A DNA stretch of 64,000 nucleotides, taken from positions 69,501-133,500 of the forward strand of contig NZ_QCYH01000003.1 in NCBI RefSeq assembly GCF_003072125.1, given 5' to 3'. This stretch comes from Pelagivirga sediminicola (lineage in GTDB: Bacteria > Pseudomonadota > Alphaproteobacteria > Rhodobacterales > Rhodobacteraceae). A program made the position numbers and the translations under genes. Below the pieces are notes generated by a model. The model saw only the letters and a list, made by a program, of their open reading frames with translations. It searched no databases and was not told where the DNA came from. Below, in pieces: positions 43,953 through 53,465 of this stretch (positions are counted from its first letter, which is position 1; the number at the start of each line of letters is the position of its first letter).

Positions 43953-46018
43953 CCGGGGCCGTGATGGAATTTCTGGGCGAAGAGCTGCGCGAGATGGGCG
44001 GCGCAGGCCCGCGCGAAGGCAACTGGCGCGCAGGCCGCGACGCCGATGGCATCCTCTGGCTGGCCATGGATTGCGAGGGCAGCGGCACCAATGTCATCTC
44101 CCGCAAGGTGCTGGAGGAGCTCGATGCGCATCTGGACGCGGCGCAGCAGGACATGCCCAAGGCGCTGGTCATCCGCTCGGCCAAGGAGGGCGGTTTTGCC
44201 GCCGGGGCGGATATCTCCGAGTTCAAGGATGTGGCCGACAACGCCGAAGAGCTGCTGCGCGAAGGGCATGCTGTCCTTGACAAGCTGGCAGCGCTGAAAT
44301 GCCCCACGATCTGCGTCGTGCATGGCGCGGCGCTGGGCGGCGGGTTTGAAATGGCGCTGGCCTGCGACATCCGCATCGGGGTGCGCGGCGCGTCCTTCGC
44401 CTTTCCGGAGGTGCAGCTGGGCCTGCATCCGGGGCTGGGCGGCACGTTTCGTTCGACCCAGCTGATCGACCCGGTCGAGGCGATGACGCTGATGTTGACC
44501 GGCAAGAGCGCCCACACGAAAAAGGCCAAATCGCTGGGCCTTCTGGATGCCGTGGTCGAGGAGCGCCATGTCGCCGCCGCCGTGAAGGCCGCCGCGAATG
44601 GCGAGTTGGAAGAGCGCGAACGCGGGCTGAAGGCGCGCGCCTTCAGCCTTGCCACCGCCCGCAGCTATGCCGCGCGGCAGATGCGCAGCCAGACCGAGGC
44701 GAAGGCCCCGAAAGAGCATTACCCGGCCCCCCACGCCCTGATCGACCTGTGGGAGGAGCACGGCGGCGATCCCGCCGCGATGCAAAAGGCCGAGATCGCA
44801 TCCTTCGGCCGCTTGCTGCAAACCGACACGTCCAAGAACCTGCAACGCGCGTTCTTCCTGCGCCAGCGGCTGCGCGGCAATGCCAAGGGCGAGGATGACA
44901 TCGCGCATGTGCATGTCATCGGCGCGGGCGCCATGGGCGCCGAGATCGCCACCATGGCCGCGATCCGGGGCAAGCAGGTCACGCTGGGCGATACCAGTGC
45001 CGAGGCGCTGGGCCGCGCGGTCAAGATGGCGGGCGAAATCTGCGACGCCAAACATCTGAGCGGCATCGACAAGCGCGACGCGCTGGACCGGCTGATGCCC
45101 GACCCCGAAGGATACGGAATCGGCGCCGCCGATCTGATCATCGAGGCGGGGCCCGAGAAGATGGAGATCAAGCAAAAGATCTATGACGGCCTCAAATCCC
45201 GCATGAAAAAAGACGCGATCCTGGCCAGCAACACCTCCAGCCTGCCGCTGGACGATCTGGCCACCCACGCCCCCGATGCGGCGCAGTTCGCCGGGCTGCA
45301 TTTCTTCAATCCGGTGTCCAAGGTCGATCTGGTCGAGGTTATCACCGGCGCCGATACCGCGCCGCAGACCACCGCGCGGCTCGCCGCGTTCTGCGGCGCG
45401 ATCGGCAAGCTGCCGGTGCATGTGGGCGACTATCCCGGCTTCCTCGTCAATCGCGCGCTGGTGCCCTACATGATGGAGGCGATGACGCTCATGGATGAGG
45501 GGGTGCCGAAGGAAGTCATCGACGGCGCCGCATTGCGCTTTGGCATGCCGATGGGGCCCGTCACGCTGGCCGATTACGTGGGGCTCGACATCGGGCTGCA
45601 CGTCGCCGAAAGCCTGGCCGAGGGGCTGGAGAAACCCATGGCGCCGATCAGCCAGACCTTGCGCGACAAGGTCAAGGCAGGCGAGACGGGCAAGAAGGCG
45701 GGCAAGGGGTTCTACGACTGGTCTGACGGCACCCCGCATCCCGAAAGCGACGAGGAAGGTCCCGCCGACCTGACCGACCGGCTGATCCTGCCGATGCTGG
45801 ATGCCTGTGTCGAAGTGCTGCGCCGCGATGTGGTGGCCGCCGAGGATGACATCGACGCCGCGATGATCTTTGCCACCGGCTGGGCGCCGTTCCGCGGCGG
45901 GCCGATGCACTATGCCCGCGCGCGCGGCATCGACGAGATCCAGAAGCGCCTGAAAGAGCTTGAGGCGGCGCATGGCCCCCGCTTTGCCCCCGATCCGGGC
46001 TGGCAGAAGATTGGCTGA
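43949..46018 (+). CDS. fadB: Multifunctional enoyl-CoA hydratase / 3-hydroxyacyl-CoA dehydrogenase
   Basis: A 689-residue bifunctional beta-oxidation enzyme. The N-terminal crotonase domain (about 1-290) has SAKEGGFAAGADISEF and VHGAALGGGFEMALACDIRI, with its catalytic Glu in FPEVQLGLHPGLGG. The dehydrogenase half has the NAD motif VIGAGAMGAEIA, the catalytic His in GLHFFNPVSKVDLVEVI, and the C-terminal GFLVNRALVPY and GMPMGPVTLADYVGLD. ATG 43949 overlaps the thiolase stop; the long frame from 43655 lies inside that gene. The next gene starts inside its last 50 bases. Confidence 0.93.
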   Translation: MTGAVMEFLGEELREMGGAGPREGNWRAGRDADGILWLAMDCEGSGTNVISRKVLEELDAHLDAAQQDMPKALVIRSAKEGGFAAGADISEFKDVADNAEELLREGHAVLDKLAALKCPTICVVHGAALGGGFEMALACDIRIGVRGASFAFPEVQLGLHPGLGGTFRSTQLIDPVEAMTLMLTGKSAHTKKAKSLGLLDAVVEERHVAAAVKAAANGELEERERGLKARAFSLATARSYAARQMRSQTEAKAPKEHYPAPHALIDLWEEHGGDPAAMQKAEIASFGRLLQTDTSKNLQRAFFLRQRLRGNAKGEDDIAHVHVIGAGAMGAEIATMAAIRGKQVTLGDTSAEALGRAVKMAGEICDAKHLSGIDKRDALDRLMPDPEGYGIGAADLIIEAGPEKMEIKQKIYDGLKSRMKKDAILASNTSSLPLDDLATHAPDAAQFAGLHFFNPVSKVDLVEVITGADTAPQTTARLAAFCGAIGKLPVHVGDYPGFLVNRALVPYMMEAMTLMDEGVPKEVIDGAALRFGMPMGPVTLADYVGLDIGLHVAESLAEGLEKPMAPISQTLRDKVKAGETGKKAGKGFYDWSDGTPHPESDEEGPADLTDRLILPMLDACVEVLRRDVVAAEDDIDAAMIFATGWAPFRGGPMHYARARGIDEIQKRLKELEAAHGPRFAPDPGWQKIG

Positions 46019-47852
46019 GCCGGAGCTGTTTGCCGACGCGGACAGCATGGCCGCGGCCATCTTTGCGCGCACGGGGGGCGCGGTGCGGCTGGCCCTGCCG
46101 CTGGGTCTGGGCAAGCCGCTGAGCATCGTGAACGCGCTGACCCGCATGGCGGCGGCCAATCCGTCCTTGCGCCTGACGATCTTCACCGCGCTCACCCTCA
46201 GCCGCCCGCGCCCCGAAAGCGATATGGAGCGCCGCTTTCTGGAGCCTGCGCTGGACCGTCTGTTCGGCGCATATCCGGAGTTGCATTACGCCGAGATGAT
46301 CCGCGAAGACGCGGTGCCGGACAATATCACCGTCTCCGAGTTCTTCTTTCAGGCGGGCGACTGGCTGAGCGACGAATATGCGCAGCGCCACTATATTTCG
46401 GCCAGTTACACACATGCGCGCGACGTGCTGATCGCGCAGCGGCCCAACGTGGTGGCGCAACTCTTCGCCGAGGAAAACGGCCGGCTCAGCATGGCGTGCA
46501 ATACCGACATCTCCGCCGATCTTTTCGCGTTCCGCGGCGACGGCAGGATGGATTTCATCGCCGTCGGCGAAATCTCGGACGAGATGCCGTTCATGGACGG
46601 CCCTGCCGCGCTGGAGATGGACGCGTTGCAGATGAAATTGGAGCCGCACGCGCCCTATGGTCTTTTCTCCGCCGTGCGCCGGCCGGTGTCAGATGCGCAA
46701 CATGCGATCGGGCTGCATGTCGCGCGGCAGATCCGCGATGGCGGCACGCTTCAGATCGGCATCGGCGCGATCGGGGATGCGGTGGCCAACGCGCTGCTGT
46801 TGCGCGATGCCGGGCGGCTGGAGGATGTCTGGCGCGCCGCGCCCATGCCGCTTGTCGGCGACGAAACCGGCCGGTTCGAGGCGGGCCTTTATGCCGTGAC
46901 CGAAATGCTGGTCGGCGGGCTGATCGCGCTCCTCGATGCCGGTATTCTGCGGCGCGAGGTCGGCGGCGCGGTGATCCATGCCGGATTTTTCGTCGAGGCG
47001 CGCGAGATGTATCAGCGCCTGCGCGACATGGCGCCAGAGCGGCGCGGGCGCATTTCGATGATGCCCGTCAGCTATACCAACGCGCTTTATGGTGACGAGG
47101 CGGCGAAGCGCGCCGCGCGCGTCGATGCGCGCTTTGTCAACGGGGCGATGCAGGCCAGCCTGCTGGGCGATGTGATGTCCGATTCCGCCCGGCCGGGGCA
47201 GGTGGTCAGCGGTGTGGGCGGGCAGATGGATTTCGTCGCGCAGGCCCTTGCGCTGGAGGGCGCGCGCGCCATCGTGACCCTGCCCGCAACGCGCTGCACC
47301 GGCGGGCGGCTGACCTCCAACATCGTCTGGACGACCCCCGTCGTCACTATACCGCGCCACATGCGCGATATCGTCGTGACGGAGTACGGCGCCGCCGATC
47401 TGCGCGGCCAGACCGATGAGGAGGTGATCAAGCGGATGATCGCCATCGCCGACAGCCGGTTTCAGACCACGCTGGCGGCCGAGGCTCAGCGGGCCGGCAA
47501 GCTGGACCGCGACTGGCGCGTGCCCGAGGCGCATCGCCGCAACACCCCCGATCGCGTGCGCGACTGGCTGGCGCCGTGGCGCGGCGACGCGCTGCCGGAT
47601 TTTCCGCTGGGCACCGATTTCGATGAGATCGAGCGCGCGCTTTTGCCCGCGCTGGCCCGGCTGAGGGAGGCCGCGCTAGACCGGGTGCAGATGGCCCGGC
47701 TGATGGCGGCCTCGCTGTGGTCCAAACCCCATCCGCAGGAGGGCGAGGCGCTGAAGCGCATGGGCTATGATGCCGCGCCCCGCCTGTTTCAGCCGCTTTC
47801 GGCCCGCGCGCTGCGCGGCGCCCTGCGTGCGCAGGCGGCACATCGCCCTTGA
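45972..47852 (+). CDS. Acetyl-CoA hydrolase/transferase family protein
   Basis: A 626-residue protein of the acetyl-CoA hydrolase/CoA-transferase family with the AcetylCoA_hyd_C-type C-terminus. Key segments are LQIGIGAIGDAVANALLLRDAG, MPVSYTNALYGDEAAKR, VSGVGGQMDFVAQALALEGARAI and DIVVTEYGAADLRGQTDEE. Such enzymes move CoA between acyl-CoA and a carboxylate, or hydrolyse acetyl-CoA. Being the last gene of the operon suggests it recycles CoA from beta-oxidation products. ATG 45972 overlaps fadB by 47 bases; a TTG at 46011 is an alternative start. Confidence 0.85.
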   Translation: MAPALPPIRAGRRLAEPELFADADSMAAAIFARTGGAVRLALPLGLGKPLSIVNALTRMAAANPSLRLTIFTALTLSRPRPESDMERRFLEPALDRLFGAYPELHYAEMIREDAVPDNITVSEFFFQAGDWLSDEYAQRHYISASYTHARDVLIAQRPNVVAQLFAEENGRLSMACNTDISADLFAFRGDGRMDFIAVGEISDEMPFMDGPAALEMDALQMKLEPHAPYGLFSAVRRPVSDAQHAIGLHVARQIRDGGTLQIGIGAIGDAVANALLLRDAGRLEDVWRAAPMPLVGDETGRFEAGLYAVTEMLVGGLIALLDAGILRREVGGAVIHAGFFVEAREMYQRLRDMAPERRGRISMMPVSYTNALYGDEAAKRAARVDARFVNGAMQASLLGDVMSDSARPGQVVSGVGGQMDFVAQALALEGARAIVTLPATRCTGGRLTSNIVWTTPVVTIPRHMRDIVVTEYGAADLRGQTDEEVIKRMIAIADSRFQTTLAAEAQRAGKLDRDWRVPEAHRRNTPDRVRDWLAPWRGDALPDFPLGTDFDEIERALLPALARLREAALDRVQMARLMAASLWSKPHPQEGEALKRMGYDAAPRLFQPLSARALRGALRAQAAHRP

Positions 47853-47909
47853 CGGGGGCGCCTGTGCCGGGACAGGACAGACCAGCAGAACAGGATGGGG
47901 CGAAGGGCG

Positions 47910-48917
47910 ATGCGCAAGGCACTGGTGACGGGATCGGCCGGGTTTATCGGCTATCATCTGGCGCGCAGACTGCTTGATGAGGGCTGGCAGGTGACCGGGC
48001 TGGACGCGATGACCGATTACTATGACGTCACGCTGAAACAGCGCCGCCACGACATGCTGATCCAATCGGACCATTTCACCGCCATCGAGGCCCGCGTAGA
48101 AGAGTCGGGCCGCATGAATGATCTGGTCGCGCAGGATCGCTTTGACGCGATCATCCATCTCGCCGCGCAGGCGGGCGTGCGATACTCCATCGATGCGCCG
48201 CGCAGCTACGTGGACTCCAACCTCGTCGGCACGTTCGAGGTGCTGGAGGCCGCGCGCAACACGCCGCCCGCCCATCTGCTGATCGCTTCCACATCATCGG
48301 TTTACGGCGCCAACACGAAGATGCCCTATAGCGAGATGCACAAGACCGATCACCAGATGTCCTTCTACGCCGCCACCAAGAAGGCAGGCGAGGCGATGGC
48401 ACATTCCTATGCGCATCTTTATGACGTGCCGACGACCATGTTCCGCTTTTTCACGGTGTATGGCCCGTGGGGCCGCCCCGACATGGCGCTTTTCAAGTTT
48501 ACCAAGGCGATTCTGGATGGCACGCCCATCGACATCTACAACCACGGCGACATGCGGCGCGACTTTACCTATATCGACGATCTGGTGACGGGCATTGTCC
48601 GCCTGATCGACGTGCCCCCGAGGCGCGCGGCCGCGCCGGACCTGCCACATGACAGCCTGTCGCCGGTCGCACCGTGGCGGGTGGTGAATATCGGCAATGG
48701 TGTCCCCGTCCCGCTGATGGATTTCGTCGCGGCAATCGAGGAGGCGACGGGGCGGCCCGCGCAAAAGCGGTTCCTTGACATGCAGCCGGGCGATGTGCCG
48801 GCCACATGGGCCGATGCGGACCTGATCGAGGCGCTGACCGGACCACTGCCGCGCACCAACGTGCAGGTCGGTGTCCAGCGGTTTGTCGACTGGTATCGCG
48901 ACCATTACGGCGCCTGA
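47910..48917 (+). CDS. NAD-dependent nucleotide-sugar epimerase, UDP-glucuronate 4-epimerase-like
   Basis: A 335-residue short-chain-type epimerase. The NAD motif is TGSAGFIGYHLARRLL (about 6-22), the catalytic triad is in STSSVYG and the YAATKKAGE sequence, and YGPWGRPDMALFKFTKAI is typical of UDP-glucuronate 4-epimerases that make UDP-galacturonate for polysaccharides. AAGGG precedes ATG 47910. It stands alone, without glycosyltransferase genes, so its polymer is unknown. Confidence 0.85.
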   Translation: MRKALVTGSAGFIGYHLARRLLDEGWQVTGLDAMTDYYDVTLKQRRHDMLIQSDHFTAIEARVEESGRMNDLVAQDRFDAIIHLAAQAGVRYSIDAPRSYVDSNLVGTFEVLEAARNTPPAHLLIASTSSVYGANTKMPYSEMHKTDHQMSFYAATKKAGEAMAHSYAHLYDVPTTMFRFFTVYGPWGRPDMALFKFTKAILDGTPIDIYNHGDMRRDFTYIDDLVTGIVRLIDVPPRRAAAPDLPHDSLSPVAPWRVVNIGNGVPVPLMDFVAAIEEATGRPAQKRFLDMQPGDVPATWADADLIEALTGPLPRTNVQVGVQRFVDWYRDHYGA

Positions 48918-49001
48918 TCCGGTGACCGGTGGGTTGGCTATTGCGCGCAACTGCGGCAATGTAGGCGCAAGCCATGATTCATAATAACGCAGGGAGAGTT
49001 A

Positions 49002-50459
49002 ATGATGAGCGACGACGTCAAAAAACCCACCACGACCGATGCCGGAATTCCCGTTGCGAGTGACGAACACTCGCTGACGGTCGGTGCCGACGGGCCGATC
49101 GTGCTGCACGATCACTACCTGATTGAGCAGATGGCACAGTTCAACCGCGAGCGCATCCCCGAGCGTCAGCCCCACGCCAAGGGCGGCGGCGCCTTCGGCC
49201 GGTTCGAGGTGACGCAGGATGTCAGCAAATACACCAGCGCGGCGCTGTTTCAGCCCGGTGTCAAAACCGACATGCTGGCCCGCTTCTCGACCGTTGCGGG
49301 CGAGCGCGGCAGCCCCGACACGTGGCGCGATCCGCGTGGTTTTTCGCTGAAATTCTACACCGAAGAGGGCAATTACGACATGGTCGGCAACAACACGCCG
49401 ATCTTTTTCCTGCGCGACCCGATGAAGTTCCAGCACTTCATCCGCTCGCAGAAACGCCGGGCGGATTCGGGCCTGCGCGATCACGACATGCAGTGGGATT
49501 TCTGGACGCTCTCGCCGGAATCGGCGCATCAGGTCACGTGGCTGATGGGCGATCGCGGCATCCCCAAGACATGGCGCCACATGGACGGCTTTTCCAGCCA
49601 CACCTATATGTGGGTCAACGCCGAGGGCGAGAAATTCTGGGTCAAATACCACTTCAAGACCGATCAGGGCATTGAGTTCCTGACCCAGGACGAGGCCGAC
49701 ACCCTGGCCGGCACCGATGGCGATTATCACCGCCGCGACCTGTTCAACGCGATCCGCGACGGGAACCATCCCACCTGGACGCTCAAGATGCAGATCATGC
49801 CGTTCGAGGAGGCGCGCACCTATCGCTTCAACCCGTTCGACCTGACCAAGGTCTGGCCGCACGCCGATTACCCGCTGATCGAGGTGGGCAAGCTGACCCT
49901 GGACCGCAACCCGACCGATTTCCACACCGAGATCGAGCAGGCCGCGTTCGAGCCCAGCAACCTGGTGCGCGGCATCGGCATGAGCCCGGACAAGATGCTG
50001 CTGGGACGCGGGTTCTCCTACTCGGACGCGCATCGCGCGCGGCTGGGGGCGAACTACAGGCAGATTCCGGTCAACCGGCCGAAATCCCCCGTCCACAGCT
50101 ATTCCAAGGATGGCGCGATGCGGGTCGAGAATGTCTCGGACCCGGTCTATGCGCCCAACTCCTATGGCGGGCCTGCGGCGGATCCATCGCTGACCGACGA
50201 TGCGGGGCAGTGGTATGCCGATGGCGACATGGTGCGCCGCGCCTACACTCTGCGCGAGGATGACGACGATTGGGGCCAGGCCGGCACATTGGTGCGCGAC
50301 GTGCTGGACGATGCCGCACGTGACCGGTTGGTGGGCAATATCGTCGGCCATCTCAAGGGCGGTGTGTCGGAAAAGGTTCTGAAACGCGCGTTCGAATACT
50401 GGCGCAACGTGGATGAGACGCTGGGCCAGAGGGTCGAAAAAGGCGTCCGGGACGGCTAA
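49002..50459 (+). CDS. katA: Monofunctional heme catalase
   Basis: A 485-residue small-subunit catalase that breaks down hydrogen peroxide. The catalytic His is at about residue 58 in [16 protein letters not shown]. The catalytic Asn is in [14 protein letters not shown], and the proximal heme Tyr is in [15 protein letters not shown]. The length and lack of a C-terminal flavodoxin-like domain place it in the small clade. AGGGAGAG precedes the ATG (a second ATG lies three bases on). A terminator follows. Confidence 0.95.
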   Translation: MMSDDVKKPTTTDAGIPVASDEHSLTVGADGPIVLHDHYLIEQMAQFNRERIPERQPHAKGGGAFGRFEVTQDVSKYTSAALFQPGVKTDMLARFSTVAGERGSPDTWRDPRGFSLKFYTEEGNYDMVGNNTPIFFLRDPMKFQHFIRSQKRRADSGLRDHDMQWDFWTLSPESAHQVTWLMGDRGIPKTWRHMDGFSSHTYMWVNAEGEKFWVKYHFKTDQGIEFLTQDEADTLAGTDGDYHRRDLFNAIRDGNHPTWTLKMQIMPFEEARTYRFNPFDLTKVWPHADYPLIEVGKLTLDRNPTDFHTEIEQAAFEPSNLVRGIGMSPDKMLLGRGFSYSDAHRARLGANYRQIPVNRPKSPVHSYSKDGAMRVENVSDPVYAPNSYGGPAADPSLTDDAGQWYADGDMVRRAYTLREDDDDWGQAGTLVRDVLDDAARDRLVGNIVGHLKGGVSEKVLKRAFEYWRNVDETLGQRVEKGVRDG

Positions 50460-50489
50460 GGCACCACCTGATCCGGAGCGTTGAAAACG

Positions 50490-50521
50490 AGCCCTGCGGG
50501 AGATGTCTCGCAGGGCTTTTT
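50490..50521 (+). terminator. Terminator between katA and the urease accessory genes
   Basis: AGCCCTGCG (50490-50498) pairs with CGCAGGGCT (50509-50517), followed by TTTT. The stem is perfect over 9 bp and serves katA; the reverse strand ends the ureG transcript region. Confidence 0.88.
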
Positions 50522-50534
50522 CGTCGCTGCGCCG

Positions 50535-51272
50535 TCAGTCGTGGCTGTGGCTGTGCGAATGGCTGTGCGTATGCCCGTGATCATCGTCATGCGCGTGGTG
50601 ATGCGGCGCCATCGGGCCGGGATCGACCGGAACGTGGCCGCCTTTCGCATAGGTCTGATGCATATGCCGCACCCAGTCGCACAGCTTTTCGACGGTCTCG
50701 GGCCGCTTGCGCGAGAGCGGCAGGACCGGCTCGCCGCCGCGCGCCTTTTCGGCGTCGGCAACCATCTGGTCCACATCCACATCGACATGCGGCCCAAGGT
50801 CGATCTTGTTGATGACCAGCAGATCGGCGCCGCTGATCCCCGGCCCGCCCTTGCGGGCGACATCGCCGCCACCGGCCACGTCCAGCACGAAGATCTGCGC
50901 ATCGACCAGCGCGGGCGAGAATGTCGCGGTCAGGTTGTCGCCGCCGCTCTCCACCAGCACGATGTCGAGCGGCGCGAAATCACGCTCCATATCCTCGACC
51001 GCCATCAGGTTCATGGTCACGTCGTCGCGGATCGCCGTATGCGGGCAGGAGCCGGTTTCGACGGCGCGGATCCGCTCTTCGGGCAGCACGCCTTCGGACT
51101 TCAGAAATCGCGCATCCTCGTCCGTGTAGATGTCATTGGTGATGACGCCCAGCGCGAATTCGTCGCGCAAATGGCGGCAGATCGTGGCAATGACCGAGCT
51201 TTTGCCGGTGCCCACGGGGCCCGCCACGCCAAGGCGCAGGGCGCGGGTCCGGGGTGTGGTTTCGTCATGCAT
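50535..51272 (-). CDS. ureG: Urease accessory GTPase UreG
   Basis: A 245-residue UreG, the GTPase that delivers nickel to urease. The P-loop reads GPVGTGKSS, slightly altered from the common GPVGSGKT. The nickel-binding CPH motif is in [13 protein letters not shown], and [13 protein letters not shown] and VINKIDL complete the G domain. The C-terminus is a long His tract ([18 protein letters not shown]) that could store nickel. AAGGAGACGAGACC precedes the ATG. It is the last of three accessory genes, but no intact urease structural gene is in the window, so its client is missing here. Confidence 0.92.
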   Translation of the reverse strand: MHDETTPRTRALRLGVAGPVGTGKSSVIATICRHLRDEFALGVITNDIYTDEDARFLKSEGVLPEERIRAVETGSCPHTAIRDDVTMNLMAVEDMERDFAPLDIVLVESGGDNLTATFSPALVDAQIFVLDVAGGGDVARKGGPGISGADLLVINKIDLGPHVDVDVDQMVADAEKARGGEPVLPLSRKRPETVEKLCDWVRHMHQTYAKGGHVPVDPGPMAPHHHAHDDDHGHTHSHSHSHSHD

Positions 51273-51290
51273 GGTCTCGTCTCCTTCAGG

Positions 51291-52124
51291 TCAGGTGGCC
51301 CAGGACGGGCCGAGTTCAGTCACGCCGCGCATCAGAAGGCGGCGGAGTTCCAGGCTGTCGGGCGCGACCGCGCCGATCGCGGCGCCCGGTCCGGCCAGCG
51401 GCGTCAGCGCGGCATTCTGGTCAAACGGCGCGGCGGCAGGCGGCGCGTCCACCCAATCCGGATCGACCGCGATCACCGAGCCGGTCGCGCGGTGACCGCC
51501 CAACACCGCCGCCCCGTCCCATCCATCGCTGGACGGGCCGAATGCGATCTGCTGATCATAAAGCGCAAGCCCGCCCCGCGTAATCCGCAACCGGCTGGAA
51601 AAATCGCCCGGCGCCTCGCCATGTCGGCCCAGCAGTATTTCCTCGCGCAGGATCATCCGCGCGTCCGGCGCAAGCGCGATGCGCACGTCATGCAGGTGGT
51701 TGCAGCGATGCGCGGCAATGACCGGCTCGGCCCACCAGACGAAGGTGGCGCCTTGCTCGACCGTTATGTTGATCGCCATTTTCGACTGCGCGCCGCCCTG
51801 CCCCGGCAGGATCAGCATGGCCGACACCTCCTGCAGCACAAGAGTGCTGCCCGCACCGACATTCACATCCAGCGCGTAATCATCCCCGCCGAGCGGCCCC
51901 GCCGTTCCGGCAGCCAAAGCCACCCGCGCCACGTCATGACGCCGCCGCGTCAGCGGCTCCGGCCCCTTGGGATTGGATTTGCGCAGCACCAGCGGGCCGT
52001 CCGAACGCAATGTCCTGATGCGGCTGATGCGGCCCTTGCCGTTAAGCTCGCTGGCCAGAACGGCGCGGGCGGACATGGCGCCGACAGGGCCGGCGGGTGC
52101 CCTATGATGCAAAGAGTCGTACAT
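51291..52124 (-). CDS. ureD: Urease accessory protein UreD
   Basis: A 277-residue UreD/UreH-type scaffold that binds apo-urease with UreF and UreG. The family features RIRTLRSDGPLVLRKSNPKG, GGDDYALDVNVGAGSTLVLQEVSAM and WWAEPVIAAHRCNH are present. ATG 52124 follows AGGAGGCGTG and overlaps the ureF end by 23 bases. UreD between UreF and UreG is not the usual proteobacterial order (D first); it recalls actinobacterial clusters, which keep ureD downstream. Confidence 0.86.
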   Translation of the reverse strand: MYDSLHHRAPAGPVGAMSARAVLASELNGKGRISRIRTLRSDGPLVLRKSNPKGPEPLTRRRHDVARVALAAGTAGPLGGDDYALDVNVGAGSTLVLQEVSAMLILPGQGGAQSKMAINITVEQGATFVWWAEPVIAAHRCNHLHDVRIALAPDARMILREEILLGRHGEAPGDFSSRLRITRGGLALYDQQIAFGPSSDGWDGAAVLGGHRATGSVIAVDPDWVDAPPAAAPFDQNAALTPLAGPGAAIGAVAPDSLELRRLLMRGVTELGPSWAT

Positions 52125-52788
52125 CACGCCTCCTGTGATGTTCCGCCGCGATATCGGCCAAGGGCGCGCCGGGCGAGGGCAGGTCTGCGGGCGGGCCACC
52201 CGCAAGCGCTGCGGCCCGTCCGGCCAGCCGGTCCAGCCGTTCGGCCATGCGGGCCAGAATGGCGTGCACATCAAACGGATCGACCGGCATCAGCTTGGCC
52301 GCCGCCGCCGCCGCGCCGGAATTGTTCTCGTGCAGGATGGCAAGCGCGGCGTCCTGCGCATCCAGCCCCAGCGCCGCCGCCGCGACACCCATGACGATGG
52401 GCTGATGCGGCGCGGGGCCCAGATCGGCAAAATGCGGATGCGGATGAATACTGCTCATCGCGCGGCGCAATTGCCGCCCCAGATCGCGCGACACCTTGCG
52501 TAGTTCGGGCGACGGGATGCGCGCGTCCAGTTCGGCCTCCAGCTCGGGCATCTGGCTAAGATCGTCGCGCAAGGCGCGCGCACAAGCAGCCGCGGCAAAT
52601 GCGGCAGCGATCACTCCGGCCGTCTCGGCCCGCCCGACAAGAAACGCTTCCAGCTCCGCCATGTCGGTGACGCGACGCGCCGCGACGGCAGGCTCCAGCC
52701 CGCCGGAATGGGCATAGCCGCCGGCGGGCAGGCGTCCATCCGCCAGCACCAAAAGCGCGGCCTGTCTTCCAAGTCCGGTGCGGGCCAT
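52102..52788 (-). CDS. ureF: Urease accessory protein UreF
   Basis: A 228-residue UreF with the diagnostic LLVLADGRLPAGGYAHSGGLEPAV near the start and helical repeats to the end. UreF acts with UreD and UreG as gatekeeper for nickel insertion. It starts immediately after the stop of the urease alpha remnant (TGAATG), so it was once coupled to ureC. It overlaps ureD by 23 bases. Confidence 0.88.
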   Translation of the reverse strand: MARTGLGRQAALLVLADGRLPAGGYAHSGGLEPAVAARRVTDMAELEAFLVGRAETAGVIAAAFAAAACARALRDDLSQMPELEAELDARIPSPELRKVSRDLGRQLRRAMSSIHPHPHFADLGPAPHQPIVMGVAAAALGLDAQDAALAILHENNSGAAAAAAKLMPVDPFDVHAILARMAERLDRLAGRAAALAGGPPADLPSPGAPLADIAAEHHRRRDVRLFAS

Positions 52789-53180
52789 TCAGAACAGGAA
52801 GTATCGCTGAGCCATCGGCACTTCGCTGGCCGGTTCGTGATCGGCAATCTCGCCGTCGATCTTGACCGAATAGGTATCGGGATCGACCTCGATCCTTGGC
52901 AGGGCAGTGTTTTCCGGCATGTCTTCCTTGGTGCGCCCGCGCGTGCTCTGGATCGCGACGAACTTGCGGCCCGTGTTGATCCGGTCCGCCAGCCCGTCGT
53001 CAATCGCCGCCTGCGACACAAAGGCAAGGCTGGTCGCCCCTGCCGCCGGGGAATGAACATTGAAGCCCGTCCGCTCCATCACTGGCTGCGGCGTGGGGAT
53101 CGACGCGTTGGGATCGCCCAGCGCCGCCGTCGCCACCATGCCGCCGGTGAATACCGTATGCGGGCGCACGCCGAGAGGTC
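52789..53180 (-). pseudogene. ureC: Urease alpha subunit (ureC), C-terminal fragment only
   Basis: Only the last ~130 residues of the roughly 570-residue urease alpha subunit remain. They begin at [15 protein letters not shown], continue through [13 protein letters not shown] and [12 protein letters not shown], and end with the canonical PMAQRYFLF. All nickel-binding histidines and the carbamylated lysine of the active site lie in the lost part, so no urease can be made from it. At about 53175-53180 the sequence switches abruptly to the DNA-binding part of a LysR gene on the same strand. ureA and ureB are absent too. A GTG at 53169 could in principle start translation of the fragment. Confidence 0.88.
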
Positions 53181-53353
53181 AGCGACACGCGCCGCGTCGT
53201 GCGCACCAGAAGCTGCAGGCGCAGCCTGTCCTCAAGCGCCGCAATGGTGCGCGTGACCGATGCGGGCGTCATGCCCAGTTGCCGCGCAGCCCCGGCAAAA
53301 CTCTCCAGTTCGGCCACGGCAAGAAAGACGCGAATTGATTCCAGCTCACCCAT
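53174..53353 (-). pseudogene. LysR-family regulator, N-terminal fragment
   Basis: The first 60 residues of a LysR regulator are intact: ESIRVFLAVAELESFAGAARQLGMTPASVTRTIAALEDRL and then [13 protein letters not shown]. The winged helix is complete. The co-inducer domain is missing: after SLTS the frame enters urease DNA and reads nonsense to 53000. The gene is divergent from the truncated dioxygenase gene at 53466, so the original pair was probably a regulator and its target. Confidence 0.85.
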
Positions 53354-53465
53354 GTCGTCATTATTACGCCAATCGCAACAGTCAATGCAACATTATCGCG
53401 GTTCCGATGAATGACCGCGCCCCTTATGTTCGGATCAAGCAAGATCAGCCACGAAGGAGCGCACC

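Noticed and set aside
43430..46195. 921-codon minus-strand frame opposite thiolase and fadB
   Set aside because: Antisense to strongly conserved beta-oxidation enzymes on the plus strand; composition-driven.
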